From the NCBI GenBank assembly GCA_900128585.1, contig LT642421.1, positions 5,194 to 18,688 on the forward strand: 13,495 nucleotides of DNA, in the 5' to 3' direction. The notes beneath the pieces were generated by a model. The model saw only the letters and a program-made list of their open reading frames with translations. It ran no database searches and had not been told where the DNA came from. Source of the stretch: Stramenopiles sp. TOSAG23-3. Lineage: Eukaryota > Sar. How positions within the stretch are numbered: the first letter of the stretch is position 1; each line of letters begins with the position of its first letter. This document shows, piece by piece, positions 1-8,666 of the stretch. The position numbers and the translations under genes are program-made.

Positions 1-282
1 TAGTCTTAATACTGTAGTAGTATGATGTAATATGGTAGGATGGAAGGTTGAACTTTTTTCTTCTTGTTCTTCTTCTTTGTTGAATTCGTGTGAAGTACAT
101 TCCTCGTATGATGATGTGAACCACAATCTCCATGCCATGCTTCCACCCTATTCTTTGTGTAGTATTTATTATTATTAATACAGACGAATATTCATAACGA
201 AGTAAAAGCTGGTGGTAGAAAATTTCAGGTAATAATCTTGTTTGTAAAGAGATCTTATACCTTATTCTTTAAGTTAATATTC
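1..282. other. Sequence 3' of eIF5B, no gene seen
   Basis: This AT-rich stretch lies downstream of the eIF5B stop codon and probably contains its 3' untranslated region, read on the minus strand. It has T-rich and TTC-rich runs near 55-80 and short ATT/ATA repeats near 163-180. No open reading frame of useful length and no tRNA-like fold was recognised. Whatever gene lies further left is outside the window. Confidence 0.6.
165..170 (-). promoter_or_regulatory. Possible poly(A) signal for eIF5B
   Basis: The minus strand reads AATAAA here, about 113 bases past the eIF5B stop codon, which is a plausible distance for 3'-end processing. The hexamer is easily produced by chance in AT-rich DNA, and many protists do not use AATAAA. 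The call rests on sequence and position only. Confidence 0.25.
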
Positions 283-3231
283 TTAAACAATGTTGAAAAT
301 CTTCTTCATTTTAATCACAAGCCTCCAGTCCTCCTTTCCTAAATCATCCTTGAAGTTTTCCTTCAACGCATCAATGGAGCCTCTTGTTAGTTTGCTGTAA
401 AGTGTATTGTTAAAATCGAAGTGTCTCCCGTAGGTCACGTGCAAACTATCGGCTGTCGGTTCGAACTTTACAGCAACCGCGTTTCCTTTTTTCACCATGT
501 TCGTCTCAACGTGGTCTTTTTCGATCGATGATACTTTCCCAATCATCAAGGGCTCCCCGTCCTCGTTCTTGATGTCTGGAACACAAATCGGGGTCCCAAT
601 CTTTAAAATTCCGTCGATTACGTCGCATCCAAGAACGATTGGGGCCTTTTTCATAAATATGCAGTCCGACTTGATGGCCAAGCACACCGGGAAAACTGCT
701 TCGCCAGACGCCTCGTTTCGCCGTTGCTCTTTGATTTGCTTTAGGTACAGTGTGAATTGATCAAAAAGGTGGTAAATGATCTCGGCAGTCATGATCTTTA
801 CCCCGAGCTCCGTCGCAAGGGCCGTGGCATCTTTGTCCACCTTGACGTCGAATGCCAATATAGTGGCATACTCAACTTGGTGCTCAAGCATCACAGAGGC
901 ACGCATGACGTCCTTCTTGAATACCGGGCCGATCGACACTGCGCTTACGGGGATCTTGGACTCCTTAAGGAACTCCAGCAACGCCTCTAGTGCCCCGAGG
1001 GTACTGGCTTGGACGTATACCCCTCTGCCATCCACAGAAACTCGGCTCAGCATGGCGTCCAACTCCTCTTGCACCGTCATTTTGAGCTCCTCGAGGTTGT
1101 CCCCCTCCTCCTTGCGGTACACGAGGACGTTCGTACCTGCCACGGCATTCTCCATGTTCTGCGCGGCGACCTTGATTCCCATCGCCGCTTTGATCTCCTT
1201 GTTCTTCTGGTAGTCGTTCTTCACGCGAATGTCCCGCATCCCCCGGGGGGTAAGCAGGGCCCTTACCTTGGTCACGATCGCCCCTTTGGTACCGCACACA
1301 ACAATCGTATCGGAATCTTTGATAACCCCGTTGATTAAAATGACATCGATTGTCGTCCCCAGGCCTTCCACGGACTTTACTTCCAAGCACGTGCATTCGA
1401 ACGCAGAGCTGTACATAATTTTCTTCGTCATCAATTCCTGCGTCATTTGGACCGAGAGCAAGAGCAAGTCTGGAATCCCCTCGCCACTGTGGGCAGATGT
1501 TGGGACTACGCTGACAACCTTTCGAAAGTCTTCGTTTTCGTAGTAGAGGGAGGCGTTCAAGCCTTGCGCCATGAGCTCTCCAAGGATGCTCTGGCAACGG
1601 TTCTCGAACTCTTCGATCACGTACCGTTTCTGGGCGGCCAGGGCCTTCCGAAAAGGGGCATTTTTGCACACCTTCCAGTCGTAGAGCCGATCTACCTTGT
1701 TCATCGCCACGATGAACGGGGTCTTTCGCGAGCGCAGCAAGTTGATGGACTCGATCGTCTGGGGCTCCAAACCGTGCATGATATCAATGACGAGGATGGA
1801 AATGTCACAGAGCCCACTACCACGGGACCGCAAATTGGTGAACGATTCGTGCCCTGGGGTATCTATCACGAGCAGGCCCGGCACTTTCAAGTCCAGCTTG
1901 AGGTCCTTGTTCAGTTCCGCCGTCTTCGTGCGGATGTCCTCGATGGGCATGTAGGTGGCCCCGATCTGCTGCGTGATCCCTCCAGCTTCCCCGTCTTGAA
2001 CATTAGTCCTTCGGATTTTGTCCAATATTTTCGTCTTTCCTGTGTCGACGTGCCCCAGAACGCAGAGGATCGGAGAGCGCAGGTCGTCCTTCGACCTCGC
2101 GGCCAGGGCTTCCCGTCGCCTTTCTTCACGCTTTGCGCGCGCGGCGTCCAAGTCTTCCGGGTCCTCGTCCGAGCTCTCGTCGTCGTCGCTTCCATCCTCC
2201 TCCGCGGCAGCGGCGGCCGCTGCCGCCTTCTTCAAGGCCTCTTTCTTCTTCTTCGCGGCTTCGTTGACTTCCTCGTCGCTGTCGTCCTTGTCCGCGACCT
2301 CGAGGTCGTCAAGGTCCATGTCCTCCCAATCGTCCGCCAGCTCGTCTTCCCAATCCTCGTTCTCGTCGCCCTCGTCCTTTTCGTCCGCAAGGTTCTCCCA
2401 GTCGTCGTCGCCCTCGTCCTTTTCGTCCGCAAGGTTCTCCCAGTCGTCGTCGCCCCCTTCTGCTGCGTTGGCTTTCGCGGCCTCCTCGCTCTCCAATTTG
2501 GCTCGAGCCTCTGTTTCCGCCTTTAGTCGTTCAGCCTCCAATCGCTTTCTTTCTTCTTCCTTCGGGGACACTTTCTTCTTCTTCTTTTTCCCGTAGACAA
2601 CTTTTTTCTTTGGCCCGTCCGATTCTTGAAACCCAGCGACCATGCCAGAGTCGATCAATTGTTTTCTTGCGGCTGCTGCCTTCGCCTCCGCTTCTTTTTG
2701 GGCCTTCGTCTTGATCTTCCCCTCTGCTTTCAGTTGGGCCTTTCTCTCTTTCTTCTTTTGGCGCTTCAACCGTTTGGCCTCTTCGACTGCTGCCTCTTTT
2801 TCGGCTTCAATTTGAGCCAAGCGGTCTTCTTCTTCCCTAGCCTTCTGAAGCGCCTCTTCTCTCGCTTTTTGCTCAGCTTGCTGCTTTTGAATTTTTAGGG
2901 CCATCGCGCTGGGCTTCTTGGCGGCGGGTTTTTTCTTCCCTTTCTTCTTCTTCTTTTTACCCCCGCCGCCACCGCCGCCAGACTCCGCCCCAACCCCCAA
3001 AAACGCAAGGGCTGCGTCGGCCGCGTCGTTGCTTCCACCAGCAGCAGGCGCAGCGGTAGGCTTAGCCTCCGTGGCTGGGGCCGCCGGCGCGGTCTCATCC
3101 ACTGCCTTGGCCGCCTGCTGGGCCGCACTACCTCCTTTCTTTTTACCCTTCTTCTTTTTCTTTTTTCCTCCTCCTCCACTGTTCGCGTTTCCCCCCAAGA
3201 ACGCGGCGGCGGCTGCTGCAGCGTCAGACAT
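283..3231 (-). CDS. EIF5B: Translation initiation factor eIF5B (IF2-type GTPase)
   Basis: eIF5B is the cytosolic GTPase that promotes joining of the 60S subunit to the 40S initiation complex, working with eIF1A; GTP hydrolysis then releases it. The 982-residue protein is close to the yeast length. Residues 1-385 are low complexity: Ala/Gly/Lys-rich, then a charged helical stretch (about 105-255), then an acidic stretch (about 260-360). The G domain starts near 386 and carries every GTPase motif: G1 GHVDTGKT (393-400), G2 GGITQQIGAT (417-426), G3 DTPGHESF (457-464, His461 being the catalytic-type histidine), G4 NKVD (511-514) and G5 SAHSGEG (579-585). Domains II-IV follow, and the C-terminus DWRLVIKMKKIFNIV matches the normal eIF5B ending, so the gene is complete. 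The start is the first ATG after an in-frame TAA at 3274-3276 and has A at -3. No intron is visible. The acidic stretch holds a 14-residue tandem repeat. Confidence 0.97.
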   Translation of the reverse strand: MSDAAAAAAAFLGGNANSGGGGKKKKKKGKKKGGSAAQQAAKAVDETAPAAPATEAKPTAAPAAGGSNDAADAALAFLGVGAESGGGGGGGKKKKKKGKKKPAAKKPSAMALKIQKQQAEQKAREEALQKAREEEDRLAQIEAEKEAAVEEAKRLKRQKKKERKAQLKAEGKIKTKAQKEAEAKAAAARKQLIDSGMVAGFQESDGPKKKVVYGKKKKKKVSPKEEERKRLEAERLKAETEARAKLESEEAAKANAAEGGDDDWENLADEKDEGDDDWENLADEKDEGDENEDWEDELADDWEDMDLDDLEVADKDDSDEEVNEAAKKKKEALKKAAAAAAAAEEDGSDDDESSDEDPEDLDAARAKREERRREALAARSKDDLRSPILCVLGHVDTGKTKILDKIRRTNVQDGEAGGITQQIGATYMPIEDIRTKTAELNKDLKLDLKVPGLLVIDTPGHESFTNLRSRGSGLCDISILVIDIMHGLEPQTIESINLLRSRKTPFIVAMNKVDRLYDWKVCKNAPFRKALAAQKRYVIEEFENRCQSILGELMAQGLNASLYYENEDFRKVVSVVPTSAHSGEGIPDLLLLSVQMTQELMTKKIMYSSAFECTCLEVKSVEGLGTTIDVILINGVIKDSDTIVVCGTKGAIVTKVRALLTPRGMRDIRVKNDYQKNKEIKAAMGIKVAAQNMENAVAGTNVLVYRKEEGDNLEELKMTVQEELDAMLSRVSVDGRGVYVQASTLGALEALLEFLKESKIPVSAVSIGPVFKKDVMRASVMLEHQVEYATILAFDVKVDKDATALATELGVKIMTAEIIYHLFDQFTLYLKQIKEQRRNEASGEAVFPVCLAIKSDCIFMKKAPIVLGCDVIDGILKIGTPICVPDIKNEDGEPLMIGKVSSIEKDHVETNMVKKGNAVAVKFEPTADSLHVTYGRHFDFNNTLYSKLTRGSIDALKENFKDDLGKEDWRLVIKMKKIFNIV
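2363..2446 (-). repeat. Perfect 42-base tandem repeat in eIF5B
   Basis: Two identical 42-base units (2363-2404 and 2405-2446) sit head to tail, followed by the first ten bases of a third. Each unit encodes 14 residues, DDDWENLADEKDEG, at residues 261-274 and 275-288 of eIF5B. A diverged relative rich in DWED follows at about 289-306. The lack of any mismatch points to a recent in-frame duplication in the disordered acidic region, where length changes should be tolerated. Confidence 0.95.
2929..3201 (-). repeat. Duplicated FLG/poly-Lys module in eIF5B N-terminus
   Basis: Residues 11-32 and 77-101 of eIF5B share the same order of elements: an Ala-rich lead, FLG, a Ser followed by a glycine run, then KKKKKKGKKK (23-32 and 92-101). 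An Ala/Pro-rich linker joins them. This looks like an internal duplication of a short basic module; both copies are low complexity, so convergence is possible. Lysine-rich N-termini are common in eIF5B proteins, but the repeated FLG element is notable. Confidence 0.7.
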
Positions 3232-3440
3232 GTTTACTGTGTTGGCTGTTGTGCAATGGACACGATTGCGAAATTACATGCGCATATATATGTGTATGTA
3301 TATGATGGCAAAGTATAAATGCTTTTTAAGCTTGACGCACACTAAACGTAAACTGCATGTCATTCATAAAACTAAACTTTGATTATCAATTACAAAATAC
3401 ACTCAATCCAAATTCGTCTACTTATTCGTTCTTTCTTTCT

Positions 3441-3464
3441 CGCGCGCCGCCACCGCCAGCCACC
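3441..3464. promoter_or_regulatory. GC-rich island in AT-rich spacer, possible promoter element
   Basis: A short CG-rich run (CGCGCGCCGCC, then CACC/CAGCC repeats) stands out from an otherwise AT-rich spacer. It lies about 210-235 bases upstream of the eIF5B start, so it could belong to that gene's promoter or 5' leader. No known factor site is identified; the call rests only on contrast in base composition and on position. Confidence 0.25.
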
Positions 3465-3779
3465 AACTAAATACAAGATCATAGCATCAGTTTTAATTAA
3501 ATACTCTAACTAATTTTAATATAATATTTTAACTAATAATAATAAATAGTTAATCTGTCTCTCTATTATACGTAGCAAAGTTGTCTTCTTCTCTGCTATT
3601 ATTATTAAGCTTATTTTAGTTATATTTATTATTAACTTTAATTTATTAATAAATACTTTTTTATTAGAAGAATCTATTATTTTTTTTTTGTTTTTTTTTT
3701 GCTCTTTCTCTTCTTCCTCCTCGTTCTTCCTTTGTTTCATTGTTGAATTTGTTATAATACGTACTGGTGGTCCTCGTAG

Positions 3780-3910
3780 ATTTGATTTGATTTGATTCGA
3801 TCAATCACTCTTCGTTGGTTACTTTATCCTTAACTATAAAATGAAATATAATATCCTTATTATTTATATTAAATAAACCAATGCGATTGATTTTGATTTT
3901 GATTGAATTA
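3780..3910. repeat. TTGAT and GATTTT microrepeats
   Basis: Tandem TTGAT units run from about 3781 to 3801, and GATTTT-type units lie near 3888-3905. They are simple-sequence repeats in the spacer between the divergent genes. No function is evident. Confidence 0.5.
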
Positions 3911-4330
3911 CCAAACCGTTATTAAAATATTTATTATATTTATTATGGACAAACTAAATATTTGTTCAAACTGCGCCGTGTTGATTGTTTTTTTAGTTTA
4001 GTAGTAAGTAAGTAAATCTAGTCCTATTTATATATATTACTGTATTATTTTTTATTATTTCTTTTTTTTTTTCTTTTATTTATTATAATTATTATTAAAT
4101 TGACATGCTCATTATTCAATTTGATATTGATAGAGAGTATACTAATTATTAGAACAGTATTTAGGAGTTGAAGTGAACGAGAATTTTTAAGAGGCTGTAA
4201 ATTGCGTAGGAGTGTGTAAAGTACAGGCAGGTTTTAGTGTTCTGTTTGATTGTTGTCTGGTTGGTGTGGGATTACAAATCTGCGCGTGTAGATTTATGGG
4301 AATTGTGTAGTAGAAGAGCAAACTTTTCGG

Positions 4331-7300
4331 ATGTATGCGGATGACAGTGCCCTCGGGTTGTTGGACGTAGCAGCGCCGAGCGCGGCGCCGACCACGTCTC
4401 CTCGAGTGCCACCGATAGATGTCCATCCTCCAGGAAACTTGGGCAACGCGGCAGAAGCAGAAGCTGACATTACCATGAACATTACTCTTCGTGAGGAGTA
4501 CGTTGCCCGTCTGGACAAGCTGCTCTCCACTGCGAGCAAAGCTCAGCTTCAAAAGCGCTTGATGAAGTCCCTGGATTTGCTGGACATGCTCCGTATGGTC
4601 ACAGTGGACATTATTGAAGCTGTGGTACAGTGGCGCCATGGGTTGCCCAAACCGTTCGTATGGAAGGGGGAAAATTACCTGCTAAAGATAACTCATGACT
4701 GCGACTTTTTGGACAATGTCAAGCCCCTGGTGAAGTGGCTCGGCTTTACTATGAAGCGAAACCCGTTTTTTACGCTTCGCCTGAAGCTTCGGGGAAAGGG
4801 CCTGAGCGACGGGGCGGGCAAACCGCAGCAGAAGCTGCTGCTGGCTCCGATTGGGGAAGAAAAACTTCGGGCAGCGGAGGACGCGCTTCGCCGAGAAGAA
4901 ATCCACCACGCTGGTGGCGGTAAAATGGTCGTTGGCCGTGAATTTGGGGGCAGGCGGCCTACTCCACGGGGGAGCAAGGCAGCTACCAAGACGGGCCCCA
5001 CGGTTGCTGCCCTGGGCAACGGTTTAGAGTTGGGGGAAGAGTTGGACAAGCCCCCATCGGAAGTGCTGATCGCCGATCGACTGCGTAGGAAATTAGTCAT
5101 TCTAAACAAACGGCCCAACACCAGGAAAAAGCTTATTGCGATGTCCAGGAAGAGGGGGGAAAACGCTTGCATGAAACGGGAACAGTTTTTACGGATCATC
5201 ATTCGCAATGGTATCGCCTTGACAGACTCAGAAGAAGACTGGATTCTACGGTATTTTGACCCTCGGGAAGACAACCGGATCAAAGCGTCGAACGTGCTGC
5301 GTTTCTTAGAGATACCCGCGAAGTTGAGTGCAGATTGGCAGCAAAAAAACGCTCCGCTGGCCGACGGGAACCAACCGCTGAATTTCAGTCCGGAAGAGAC
5401 CTCTCCTCGGGATGGGCAACGGTATACAATAAAGCAGCTCGACGAGATAGCGCAGTTGGAAAACGAAATGCAAGACTTGCTTCAGGAGATATCAAAGGCG
5501 GAGGACGAAGCCGCGTGGTGGGAGCACCAGCGGGAGTGGGAAGAAGCCACGGTAAGGAGCGTTGTAGCACGCCGGGCAAGGTTGCAACGCACCCAGAAGG
5601 AGATCGACAAACGTTTCAAGGAAGTCAAGGAGATAAAGAAAGAAATTGCGAAACGGAAGCGGCGAATTCATGAAATCAAGATGAAAACGCGCGTAAATAG
5701 AAAAGACCGGATGAAGGAGCAGAAAGAAAAGTCCACGTATCAGATGTACGGTGGAAAAGACCGCTACGAAGAGAAGAAGAAGTGGGAGTCGGACAAGAGA
5801 CGAATCAAGCTTGAGATGAAAGAGCGCGAAGATCGGCGATTAAAGTTTCTTGAGCTGGACCGCCACAAACGTTTGGCAGAGCAAAAGCGCAAAAAGAGAG
5901 AGCGAAATCTCGCTGCCCTTGAAATTCAGAGAATAGCTCGGGGAAGACGCGGAAGAATACGGGCGAAGCGCATTTACGCTCGAAAGGCCCGACGGGAGGA
6001 AGAAAAGCTTCGCCAAGAGCACCTGGCAGCGATAAAAATGCAAAAAATTGCGCGCGGAAAGAAGGCGAGAGAAGCGTATCGGCAGAAAATTCACGAGCAA
6101 GCTGAAAAGCGTGCAGCAGCTTTGAAAATCCAGAAGGCTCAAAGGACACGAAAGCGGAGGAAAAAAGCGAAGCGGGAGCTGAAGCGAAGGAAAAAGGATC
6201 GAGATCGCCTCGACTTGGAGTTTAAGCTAGACCCAGATCGGTTCGTGCACCCCCTGCTGTGGGACGAAGAGGCTGCAACAGAGCACTCGCATGCACAGCA
6301 GGTGATTCTCTTCGTCTCCGGGGATATGTCAACGAGCGAGCGGCTGGGATTCCTCCATTCCCTTGTCAAGTTGGTGCCTGACATGTTCAAAACAGTAAAG
6401 TACCCTGTTGATGTCAATGAGGCAATGGAAGTGCTCGGCACTGGACTCTCGTGCCTCGTCCATGCAGAAATAGGCCTTTCTGCAAGCACACGGTCTCACT
6501 TCAACGCGAACGTAAGCAAAGCGATGAGAGCAATAAAGAAAGAAAGAGATCTTGCTAGACGAGAAGCGTTGAATCGAGGACACTCCCACGGAGACTCGAC
6601 GCACAACTCTAGTATTCTGGACCACCCCATGCCGAAAGTGATCATCGTCGCGGGTTGGCACAGCGTCGGCTACTGCGGCAAGTTCAAGCCGCCAGAAATC
6701 TCCCGCTTTTATGACAAGCACATGAAAGCTTCCAAAGAGTCCGACGAGGATTCCGTGGAAGTTGCCCGCTTGGACGTTGGGGCGTCAAGTGCCGTTCACG
6801 AGGAGCACTTGAAAGAATACCTCGAGGCCATAGAGACAAGCCTTTCCTCGATATATTTTGCCTCTAGCTCCAAACAGTTTTCCTATTCAGAGCAACTGAA
6901 CGAAATGCTTCGACCGGCCTCATCGGCATTACCCTCTATAATATTTGTCCTTGAAGCGTTGGGCATTCTTATGGACCCAGAAAATACGTACACCGGACCG
7001 ACAACGTCAGGAAACATTGGTGCGGGGTTCGGTGTCTTCCGATCGGTGTTGGAAGGGTTTGGGCCAGATGCGGGGTCTAATGTCGCCATAGCGCTTGCGG
7101 AACACCTTCGGCATGTTCACATAGCGGACACGTCCAAAAAAAATGCTGAAGCGCTGCGGAAGTACACCCGCAGCGCGCGGTGGAAAAATATGAACGATCT
7201 AGGTGGAACCGTTTTTCAAAAGTTTGTCGTGTACATTGAAAACGCAACCAATTATCTCCACGACATGTACAAGCGAGGGGGAAAGCCGCCTTCGCTGAAA

Positions 7301-8614
7301 GAAAAATGCGACGGGGGCAAATCATTTGACCGAGTTGTTCTTTTGCACAAGCAACCGAAGATTGCAGACTTTCCGCCGCTGTACATGGCTGCATGTCATG
7401 TCATATCGACTATGTTACACGACCATTCCATGCTTCGGGCAGGTCGAAACGTGCCAGAAATACTGCACGATGAGACGTCTGCCACATACGAGGGCGTCAA
7501 GATTAGCATGGCCCATTCTCGCCGGCCTGGCCTCATGAAGCTGCACCACACCATTATTCAGGATTCCACAAAACACCAGCACAATGGAGGCAGAATATTT
7601 GTGGAGTTTTTCGACCTCGACCACAATTTAACATACTTTACCTCCGTCTCTGAAAAGGCTCTGGGACGACTCATTGCCCCCCCACTGATTGAAAATGCCC
7701 GGGGAGTCCCATTTAAATCGTTACAGGCAATGTACTCCAAAATTGTTGAAACGGCAACGATGGTAGGGCACCACTCAAAGTACCGACCGAACCCTGACTT
7801 AGCGCTTTTGCGACACCAACACCCTGTGGTACGTTGCGAACGCCGCGTCTTTGAGCTGCAATCCCCTCGAGGAATAGGGCAACTTGCGATGTTCAAAGTG
7901 TGGGAAGGGGGGCCGGGAGACCTGGTGATAGACGCGTACTTGGTGCACAAAAAGGTAGCCTGTCACTGCGGTTTTACGTGGTACGCCTTGCGCACAATGC
8001 TGAATTTTGGCATATTTACGAGTTTTGCCAGTGAGAGAGACTTGAATGCCATCCGGTCCGGAAATATGAAAGAAATGGCGCACTTTGTTCTAGGGAGAAT
8101 GGCGTTTGAGGACAACCAAATTTGGCTACGAACAGACGATGAAGACAAGGATAAAGTTATGCTCCTTCGGTATTTGGGCGATTGCACTATCAACGGACAA
8201 GAGCTTTTTGCAGTGGTATACTCGGGACGGAACAATTGGCTTGTTCAAGTCCTTCTGCCGTTACAAACCGATGGAAAAGTATCCCGACCGCTTCTGGCAA
8301 TGATAGTGAAGCATTCTGATGTAGCTTCACGCGCAAAACATGCAAAATTAGATGCAATGACCGGAGAAGACTTGTTAGATTGGATCAAATTAGTGCCCGT
8401 ATCGGAGGAGGTGGCACAAAGAAAAGAGCGCAGCAGAGCTGGGATTTCAAAAATGAGATCCCCACGCGAAATAGGCGTCACTGATGCTGCCCTCGTTGCG
8501 CTGCAACTAAAGCGCATTCCTTCTGTCAGCACATCGTCGCTGCCGAGACTGTTGGTAGTTGAAGCGACAACGACAAAAGATGAAGTCTTGAAAGTGGAAG
8601 AAAGGAAAGACTAA
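4331..8614 (+). CDS. IQ-motif, EF-hand-like, coiled-coil protein, family not recognised
   Basis: I do not recognise a named family for this 1427-residue protein. Residues 1-48 are Ala/Pro-rich and probably disordered. Residues 50-150 form a conserved-looking block containing PFVWKGENYLLK (108-119). Residues 250-330 include a degenerate EF-hand-like segment (FDPREDNRIKASNVLRF, 309-325). A highly charged coiled coil covers about 365-530. Three IQ-like motifs lie at about 531-546 (EIQRIARGRRGR), 568-583 (IKMQKIARGKKAR) and 598-614; these should bind calmodulin or centrin. Residues 655-1360 look globular and beta-rich, with no Walker A motif or other catalytic signature I can name. No membrane segment or signal peptide is seen. 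An in-frame TAG at 4289 precedes the first ATG at 4331, whose context is weak (C at -3); Met49 at 4475 has A at -3 and could be the true start. A cytoskeletal or flagellar scaffold is an inference. Confidence 0.85.
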   Translation: MYADDSALGLLDVAAPSAAPTTSPRVPPIDVHPPGNLGNAAEAEADITMNITLREEYVARLDKLLSTASKAQLQKRLMKSLDLLDMLRMVTVDIIEAVVQWRHGLPKPFVWKGENYLLKITHDCDFLDNVKPLVKWLGFTMKRNPFFTLRLKLRGKGLSDGAGKPQQKLLLAPIGEEKLRAAEDALRREEIHHAGGGKMVVGREFGGRRPTPRGSKAATKTGPTVAALGNGLELGEELDKPPSEVLIADRLRRKLVILNKRPNTRKKLIAMSRKRGENACMKREQFLRIIIRNGIALTDSEEDWILRYFDPREDNRIKASNVLRFLEIPAKLSADWQQKNAPLADGNQPLNFSPEETSPRDGQRYTIKQLDEIAQLENEMQDLLQEISKAEDEAAWWEHQREWEEATVRSVVARRARLQRTQKEIDKRFKEVKEIKKEIAKRKRRIHEIKMKTRVNRKDRMKEQKEKSTYQMYGGKDRYEEKKKWESDKRRIKLEMKEREDRRLKFLELDRHKRLAEQKRKKRERNLAALEIQRIARGRRGRIRAKRIYARKARREEEKLRQEHLAAIKMQKIARGKKAREAYRQKIHEQAEKRAAALKIQKAQRTRKRRKKAKRELKRRKKDRDRLDLEFKLDPDRFVHPLLWDEEAATEHSHAQQVILFVSGDMSTSERLGFLHSLVKLVPDMFKTVKYPVDVNEAMEVLGTGLSCLVHAEIGLSASTRSHFNANVSKAMRAIKKERDLARREALNRGHSHGDSTHNSSILDHPMPKVIIVAGWHSVGYCGKFKPPEISRFYDKHMKASKESDEDSVEVARLDVGASSAVHEEHLKEYLEAIETSLSSIYFASSSKQFSYSEQLNEMLRPASSALPSIIFVLEALGILMDPENTYTGPTTSGNIGAGFGVFRSVLEGFGPDAGSNVAIALAEHLRHVHIADTSKKNAEALRKYTRSARWKNMNDLGGTVFQKFVVYIENATNYLHDMYKRGGKPPSLKEKCDGGKSFDRVVLLHKQPKIADFPPLYMAACHVISTMLHDHSMLRAGRNVPEILHDETSATYEGVKISMAHSRRPGLMKLHHTIIQDSTKHQHNGGRIFVEFFDLDHNLTYFTSVSEKALGRLIAPPLIENARGVPFKSLQAMYSKIVETATMVGHHSKYRPNPDLALLRHQHPVVRCERRVFELQSPRGIGQLAMFKVWEGGPGDLVIDAYLVHKKVACHCGFTWYALRTMLNFGIFTSFASERDLNAIRSGNMKEMAHFVLGRMAFEDNQIWLRTDDEDKDKVMLLRYLGDCTINGQELFAVVYSGRNNWLVQVLLPLQTDGKVSRPLLAMIVKHSDVASRAKHAKLDAMTGEDLLDWIKLVPVSEEVAQRKERSRAGISKMRSPREIGVTDAALVALQLKRIPSVSTSSLPRLLVVEATTTKDEVLKVEERKD
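5921..6172 (+). repeat. Three IQ-like motifs at end of coiled coil
   Basis: This part of the 1427-residue protein (about residues 531-614) carries three IQ-like motifs with spacings of about 37 and 30 residues between their Gln residues. The first two fit IQxxxRGxxxR closely (Met replaces Ile in the second); the third ends in an Arg/Lys-rich run. Unlike the 23-residue spacing in the next gene, these motifs are separated by charged helix, which suggests separate light-chain sites rather than a continuous lever arm. Confidence 0.75.
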
Positions 8615-8666
8615 GAATAGTTCGTATTTTGTATTTTAAATGATGTATTTAATTCTACAGTTCCTC

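Larger units (their letters stand above)
3232..4330. other. AT-rich divergent intergenic region
   Basis: About 1.1 kb separates the divergent starts of eIF5B and the 1427-residue gene, so both promoters should lie here. It contains an alternating TA/TG run near 3283-3306, a short GC-rich island at 3441-3464, long T tracts at about 3680-3700 and 4060-4080, and TTGAT/GATTTT-type microrepeats near 3780-3806 and 3885-3910. A TATA-box call is not possible because TATA-like strings are everywhere. No tRNA, no conserved RNA fold and no convincing small coding region was seen. Confidence 0.6.

Noticed and set aside
1447-2526. A 359-codon plus-strand open frame opposite eIF5B, and other antisense frames there (for example 2018-2596 and 2918-3382)
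   Set aside because: They lie wholly antisense to a certain gene. Their products are composition shadows of Lys/Glu/Ala/Asp-rich codons (poly-Phe, poly-Ser, poly-Val runs) with no recognisable domain.
3516-3740. A 74-codon minus-strand frame rich in Lys, Ile and Glu
   Set aside because: It arises from T-rich simple sequence in the spacer; the product is low complexity and has no support.
3232-4330. tRNA, other small RNA, CRISPR or mobile element in the large spacer
   Set aside because: No T-loop-like GGTTCGA motif with matching arms, no regularly spaced repeats and no terminal inverted repeats or transposase-like frame were found by eye.
6311-6700. A nucleotide-binding P-loop in the 1427-residue protein (VILFVSGDMSTSE and VIIVAGWHSVGYCG)
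   Set aside because: Both show a hydrophobic strand followed by a Gly turn, but neither has the GxxxxGK[ST] Walker A pattern, and no matching Walker B motif was found.
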